A stretch of DNA of 64,000 nucleotides, taken from positions 52,461,802 to 52,525,801 of the forward strand of contig NC_065537.1 in NCBI RefSeq assembly GCF_932294415.1, in the 5' to 3' direction. The notes under the pieces are model-generated. The model was not told the origin of the DNA. It was given only the letters and a program-made list of their open reading frames with translations, and made no database searches. Shown here one piece after another: positions 58,740 to 64,000 of this stretch. Origin of the DNA: Quercus robur (Eukaryota; Streptophyta; Magnoliopsida; Fagales; Fagaceae). The translations under genes were made by a program, and so were the position numbers. Positions within the stretch are counted from its first letter, which is position 1, and each line of letters begins with the position of its first letter.

Positions 58740-60300
58740 ATTGCGTTAACACCAATTAGGATAAGGTTAATTACCTTAACTAGCTCACTACAAAAAAATT
58801 TTCCCTAATACTTCCCCTAAAATACTTATAGATTTCACCTAAAACAATTTTACAAGTACCATTTACTCAATAATCAAATAATTTAAGAAGAATTTATAAC
58901 AGTACACAGTCAGAAGAGAAACAACTAAAAATATACAATAATTTCCACTAATATTTCATACCCAAAAATTCTCATATTCTTAATATATCTTCTTTATTTT
59001 TCTGCAACCATTAATGCCCTAGAGATAAGGCTAAAACTCTTATGTGACATTTGGTATGGGGTAATGTTTTAGGATTCTTAGGAATGTTTAAAGATTCCTA
59101 TGTTTAGTTGCAAATCACACTAAGGAATCAGATACTAGAGGAATCTGAATTCCCCCTTTAAGCCCTTCTCAGTAGGAATGTGGATTCCCTTTAAAACAAG
59201 TGGGTATTCAGATTCCCAAGCTTAAAGGAAATTGTATTTTTCATAAATTGACAATTTTAACTGTTTTTCCTTATCATTTAAGTAATTTAGATAAAATATA
59301 AAACAAATCATCAATATCTTTTCCCTTGTCTTTATCGTTTTCCGCCAAAACAACATAAATAGGATAGACAACTCTGTTGATATATTCTTTAACAAAGTTC
59401 TATTTAGGTTTCATGTGTGGAAAAAAAAGAGTTTGAAGGGGACTCTCCATTATTGCCAAATATTCAATTTTACTGCTGTGTGTGTGTTGCTCAACAAATT
59501 ATTAATAGATTTATTTTCATGGAAATTTGTTAATGTATCTATTCATATCTCATATCTCATATCTTGGTTTTGTTTAGTTGCTAGAAATATAGATCCGGAT
59601 TGGTGGCTTCATCCGGTTTTTATTTTTTTATTATTTTTTATTATTATAGATTAATGGCTTTGTTTCTAGATTCATATGTTACAGTACATGTCAATAATTC
59701 GTATCCTATCTAGTGCTTTTGATGTTTGTTATACAATGATACAAAATGTGTAGATTTTTTTTTTTTAACAACCTATCATATTTTTATGCGCATTTTTGGA
59801 TTTTGAAATTTATTGGAAGTTCTTTTAAAAATTATTAAGAATAAAGCATTTGAGAATTTAAATAGTTATTTTTGTATTGTACTAGTTATTTTTGTATTGT
59901 ACTTGTCATTTTGAAATGTTAGACTACAGTTTTAATGAATTTGTCATAATTAATAGTTTATATTTTGTTTTTCATTATTTATTTAAAGGAAGATTTTTTT
60001 TTAAATGACTTGATATTTCACATTCAAATATAAGAATAGAATGGGAAAAATAAATAATTCATTTAAGATTCCTGGAGATAAACCAAACATTATCATCTCA
60101 CATTCCTAGGAGTGTTAAGAGATTCCTAATGAAATCAAACATAGGAATAATTACATTCCTAAGCATCCAGATTGTAAGGAATCACATTCCTAGGAATCTG
60201 GACGCCAAGAGTAATGTGAATTCCGTCGTACCAAACACCACATTAGTACTATATCATACTAGAAAAAAAACAAAGGCACCTGGACACTATTACGTTAGCA
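58740..60300. repeat. Dispersed repeat copy right of element 2, interrupted
   Basis: 58751-59042 and 60243-60293 together match the copy at 48265-48543 and parts of 5694-8400. Split by the PIF-like element. The left and right copies around element 2 are in direct order, so element 2 entered a tandem pair of this repeat near its junction (ACTATTAC-GTTAACACC). Confidence 0.8.
59043..60242. mobile_element. PIF/Harbinger-like non-autonomous element, 1,200 bp
   Basis: Ends TGTGACATTTGGTATG... and ...CGTACCAAACACCACA, inverted repeats around TTTGGTA. Flanked by TTA on both sides (59040-59042, 60243-60245), the target duplication expected of PIF/Harbinger. Subterminal regions repeat AGGAATNTGGA and its inverse many times. 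No transposase frame; the largest frame (79 codons at 59415) has no recognisable domain. Confidence 0.85.
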
Positions 60301-62100
60301 CCTTTCTTCCCCCCTTTTTTCAATTTTTTTTTTTTTTTTTTTTTTTTTTGCATGTGATAACTGATAACTTGTCAGACCTCTCAAAGCCTAGACTAATTAC
60401 TAGACTTTTGTATTCCCAAACTCCCTAACTCCATTACTTCGGTACTATTCCTTTAATAAAGGGCTGTGTAGAAACTTGTTGCCCCAAGCCTAAAAATTTG
60501 TAGATTCTATCTCCACTCAACACAGGAAAAGGCATAGATAAAGATTGAATTACCGAGCATAGAAAAATCTGCAAGTACCTGTGAACACAAGGGGGGGTGG
60601 GGTTGGAGTTGCCACCTAGTTTTTGCAATGGTCTAGGAACCATATATATATATATAACGTCCACTTGAGGAAGAACCTTTTGATCTTACTACCAGAGGTA
60701 TGGGTTCGGAGTTTAGGTATGCTATTGGGAAGGTGTTAGGTACCCAAGATCACCCAACCCTAAGGTTGACCTCCCATCATTGTGTCTTATATCTTAACCT
60801 TATTAAAAACATGTTCAACATTTGTATTCTAACTCACACACACACTAGCATACATCTAAGCATACAACATGGCATCATTCATCCCAATCATCCCAAACCC
60901 TAACCATACATCTAATCATGGCATCCATCACAAACCCTAGCATACATCTATCATCTCATAACAAACCCCAGCATACATCTATCATGGCATTAAAGCATTC
61001 TCAAGGCAGCAATATATACAACCAAATCAAAGCAGAAACATAAGCATGAGGAAAGATCCAACCATTCACATTCACCTCTAACATCAACACAAGATCATGT
61101 CACAAATGCATGAACATTTCTAGTGCATGACTTACCTTTTACTTACTTTGCAGCAACACAGCACCCATGGTATTCGTGCATGAACATGTGAATGAATGGA
61201 TGTCATCAAAATAAGGAAAACACTAAACAAACCCTAACTCTAACATGTGATAGCAAACCAAACAATTAAACATGTGAAACATAGGCATTGAAAGCATAAA
61301 AGCATGGAGAAAGAGGCTAAACAAACAAACATGCGAAAGCAGAAACAAAACAAACAAACAAAAAAAATAGGGTTTCTAGGTAACGGCATCACGCACGCTA
61401 AAACAGGCATGCAAATGCATAATCAAGCTTGCGTGTGCAAGCTAGATCATGTGTACGCAAATCCTCGCCCAGAAAACCTAAAAATGCAGAAACAGAGCAA
61501 AACTTTAAAACAACAATTTTAACAACCTAACATGCATTTTAAGCATACGCAAACTTAAACTTAACCAAGAGAGGCATATTAAAACATATTATAACAAGCA
61601 ATAAAGCAAGCAGGAGGATTTAAAGGTAGAAAATAAAATAAAAGGAAAAAGAAAGGTTTAGACTAGATACCTCACACCATACATCTCATTCTTAATTTTA
61701 CAGTTCATCCAATTAAAATAATATATTTTCTACTAACACCAATAACAGTAATTAAACCCAAAACACCATCATCTCATGACCAAACCCACCACTGCCCCAA
61801 AAATCCAAAACCAAATTCGCCTTTGACCCAACAACAACCCACACTAACACTAACTATCCTCTCTAGCCACAATAACCACCAAAATTGTTGCCATCAAAAC
61901 CTAAAATGAAACCCAACAACACTAGCATTGATGACCCACCCCAGCCATGACGACTATCACAACAATTTAGATCTAAAAGGTGCTGCCTAGAAAATGAGGA
62001 AGAGGATGGAGGAGGGAGAGTGCGAGAATGGACGATGATGACCCACCCACCAACACTAGCATTGACGACGACAATGATCCTACAACGACGATGCTTGCAA
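60301..62100. other. Gene-free region, repeat-like
   Basis: Poly-T run near 60328-60349. At 60600-60760 there is a stretch (GAGTTGCCACCTAGTTTTTG; GGGAAGGTGTTAGGTACCCA) that looks like a known kind of plant dispersed repeat, class not determined. Beyond it is CA-rich, low-complexity DNA without a gene. Confidence 0.4.
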
Positions 62101-62109
62101 TCCGACTAC

Positions 62110-62112
<3 letters not shown>

Positions 62113-62168
<56 letters not shown>
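62113..62168. repeat. (GA)n microsatellite, about 28 units
   Basis: Uninterrupted GA run, followed at 62176-62195 by a TA run. The open frames through it are periodic artefacts. Confidence 0.95.
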
Positions 62169-62171
<3 letters not shown>

Positions 62172-62195
62172 AATCATATATATATATATATATAT

Positions 62196-63256
62196 GTTGT
62201 TGTATAATGTCTTTTAAATATAGATGATATTGTAGCAATATGTAAAAATTTGAAGAGTGGTGCATATTGAATGATTATTCATCATCTAAAATGAATTTAT
62301 TTTTATATTGCATAACCCATTGAGAATGCTTTTATATTAATATATGCTAAAAACAACATAGTGAATAACTCATAAAAACATCATTGGTGTGGTTGCCTTA
62401 GCTTTAATGAGACCTTTTTTCATTTTACCCGTTAAGTTTCATTATCTACTCACCGTTTCACATAAGATGTATATATTAAAACAAAAAACTTCCATTAAGA
62501 AGAAAAGCATCGGTAAGACATAGGGAAAAGATGAGAAATTTGAGAAGAAAAACGCTCGTAAGGCGTTTGAAAAAATTGTTTAGTATTATTGTTACTACCG
62601 TTGGTGTGGCTTGATTCCTAGACTTTTTCACTATTTGACAAAAAAAAAAAAAAAAAAAAAAAAAGACATACAAAAAAATCAATTGCCTAAACTATTGGGA
62701 ATTTAGAGGAGTAATATAAAGAAATAACAAAATGATCCAGTACACAAATAGAAAATTTGATTGACTTGGATGTACACTTGAATGTTATCTTTAGACAATA
62801 TTTGCCCCACAAATTTATCCTTAGGATACAACCAAGTTTATTAGATTCTCTAAATAGCAATTTTAAAGAAGACCTACAAATTTCTTGTATTTCTAAGAAA
62901 GATGAAAGAAAATAAGTTGAGAATAAGTTATCAAATGAATATAAACTACTATTTATACTTAAAGGATTGTGACCTTTCAATAGACATATTTTCATTCAGT
63001 ATGTACATTTTTAGTCAATAGACACATTTTCAATCAATAGACACATTTTCATTCAGTAGATACATTTTTCGTTTAATAGGCACCTTTAATATATATCTAA
63101 TACAAAGAGTTATAACCTTTCATTAAGTACTTTTTGGTATATCTAATTTAAAGGGTTATAACATTTCAATAGACATGTTTTGGAGTGTGTATATATATGC
63201 GTGTGTATATATATATATATATATATATTAATCTATCTTGTATATAGACATGTTTT
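62196..63256. other. AT-rich spacer; nothing recognised
   Basis: Poly-A at 62640-62664, TG/TA microsatellite at 63186-63228, and short imperfect repeats of TTTTCATTCAGTA and AATAGACACATTTTC around 62985-63080. No gene seen. Confidence 0.45.
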
Positions 63257-63346
63257 GCAATGTCGTTTTATTTATTAGTTTTTTTCCTTTTTTTTGAAAA
63301 AAAGAAAAAAACGACATTGCAAAACTAATAAATAAAACGACATTGC
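63257..63346. repeat. 26-bp perfect inverted repeat with a duplicated arm end
   Basis: 63257-63282 (GCAATGTCGTTTTATTTATT...) is the exact reverse complement of 63321-63346. ACGACATTGCAAAAC (63311-63325) repeats the end of the right arm, so the left arm can pair in two registers. Confidence 0.85.
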
Positions 63347-63710
63347 TTTCTTATTTCTTTTGATATTAATTTTTTTTATTTATTAACTTCATGCATTTTT
63401 GCTTACTATTTTAACTCAAAAATAATGATTTTTTTTAATTTTTTTTTCTTCTCGAAACTCATCTAGTAATTGTTTTTACACTATTTACTGACGTCTTTAC
63501 CATGGTTTCTTCGTACGTTGATCCTAAAAGGTAACCTAGTTCTCCAATTCTCCTCTTCTACCCAATCAAAATAGGCATCAATCCTTCTTTTCCCTTGCTT
63601 CTCAATTCCTTTTCTATTCTTTCCTTCCAACCAACCAATCACATTCGCACCTATGGTTTCGTGTGTAAAGTGCCATGGCATTGTTGTTTAGGACAATCCT
63701 ATTGATTACC

Positions 63711-63720
63711 CTATAAATAA
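63711..63720 (+). promoter_or_regulatory. Possible TATA box
   Basis: CTATAAATAA 65 bp before the ATG at 63785, at a typical distance for a plant core promoter. Confidence 0.45.
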
Positions 63721-63784
63721 TGCAAATTAAATTGTAGTTTTTAAGAAAGTGATTTCTAAACAATAAACACCAAAATTTGAAGTC

Positions 63785-63818
63785 ATGGACCCCCAGGCCA
63801 ACCCTGCCGCTGAGCTCA
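63785..63818 (+). CDS. Possible first coding exon of a gene running off the right edge
   Basis: ATG 63785 opens MDPQANPAAEL and is followed by a good donor, GTATGT, at 63819; an A-rich leader and a TATA box stand upstream. GC content rises only over these codons. Eleven residues are too few to identify the product. It could be chance. Confidence 0.4.
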
Positions 63819-64000
63819 GTATGTTCTCTTTCCCTTTCCCTTTCCAAGATTATTATTTGACTCTATTATTTTTGTTTCTTATTTATTTCATTTAAATATT
63901 CTAATAATACAAGATCAAGATTGTCATTCTCCCTAAACCCCGTGCAAACTGCAAACACATCAAACAAATGAATAATATTTCAAATTTGCTCTTTAAAAAA

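Overview
The window is nuclear DNA of a flowering plant, most likely a woody eudicot. The evidence is intron-bearing genes with GT/AG junctions and plant-type products (a GT47 exostosin glycosyltransferase, ribosomal protein eL24, P-class PPR repeats, a MED33-like Mediator subunit), AT-rich intergenic DNA, and plant transposons (Tat-type Ty3/gypsy elements, L1-type LINE, tRNA-derived SINE, many MITEs). The genus cannot be fixed from sequence alone.

Layout: 1-4951 is the 3' part of a GT47 gene with MITE-like insertions in introns 1 and 3. 4952-10208 is gene-free and holds a dispersed repeat and a MITE nested inside another MITE. 10209-20505 is a segmental duplication holding two decayed Rf-like PPR genes (11667-13481 and 18667-20228) on either side of a decayed 3' half of a MED33 gene (14461-16987). 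The end of that MED33 fragment, with about 0.8 kb downstream, recurs at 37301-38296. A 5'-truncated LINE lies at 23290-24405. A complete and apparently very recent Tat-type LTR retrotransposon occupies 26837-37057 (546-bp LTRs differing at one base, target duplication CCACT). The only clearly intact complete host gene is RPL24 (minus strand, 43282-45970). A second, older relative of the Tat element fills 48544-58739. Next to it is a 1.2-kb PIF/Harbinger-like element whose empty site survives in a paralogous repeat in this same window. The last 3.7 kb is low-complexity DNA, ending with a possible first exon at 63785.

The most interesting system is inside the two Tat elements. Gag-pol is on the minus strand. 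Between pol and the 3' LTR, each element carries an oppositely oriented, spliced transcription unit with its own TATA box, a 5'-UTR intron and three coding introns. It encodes a protein resembling the 'putative gypsy-type transposon' family, followed by a coiled-coil protein. In both elements the predicted middle splice creates a stop codon directly followed by ATG (TAG-ATG in one, TAA-ATG in the other), which suggests a conserved two-cistron mRNA. The strand carrying this unit is also dense in the pentamer CCGTC, in the LTR, UTRs, introns and 3' tandem arrays, while gag-pol is not. This is compatible with a self-recognition or anti-silencing module, though that function is inference. All gene calls rest on reading the translation and splice signals; no database search was run.
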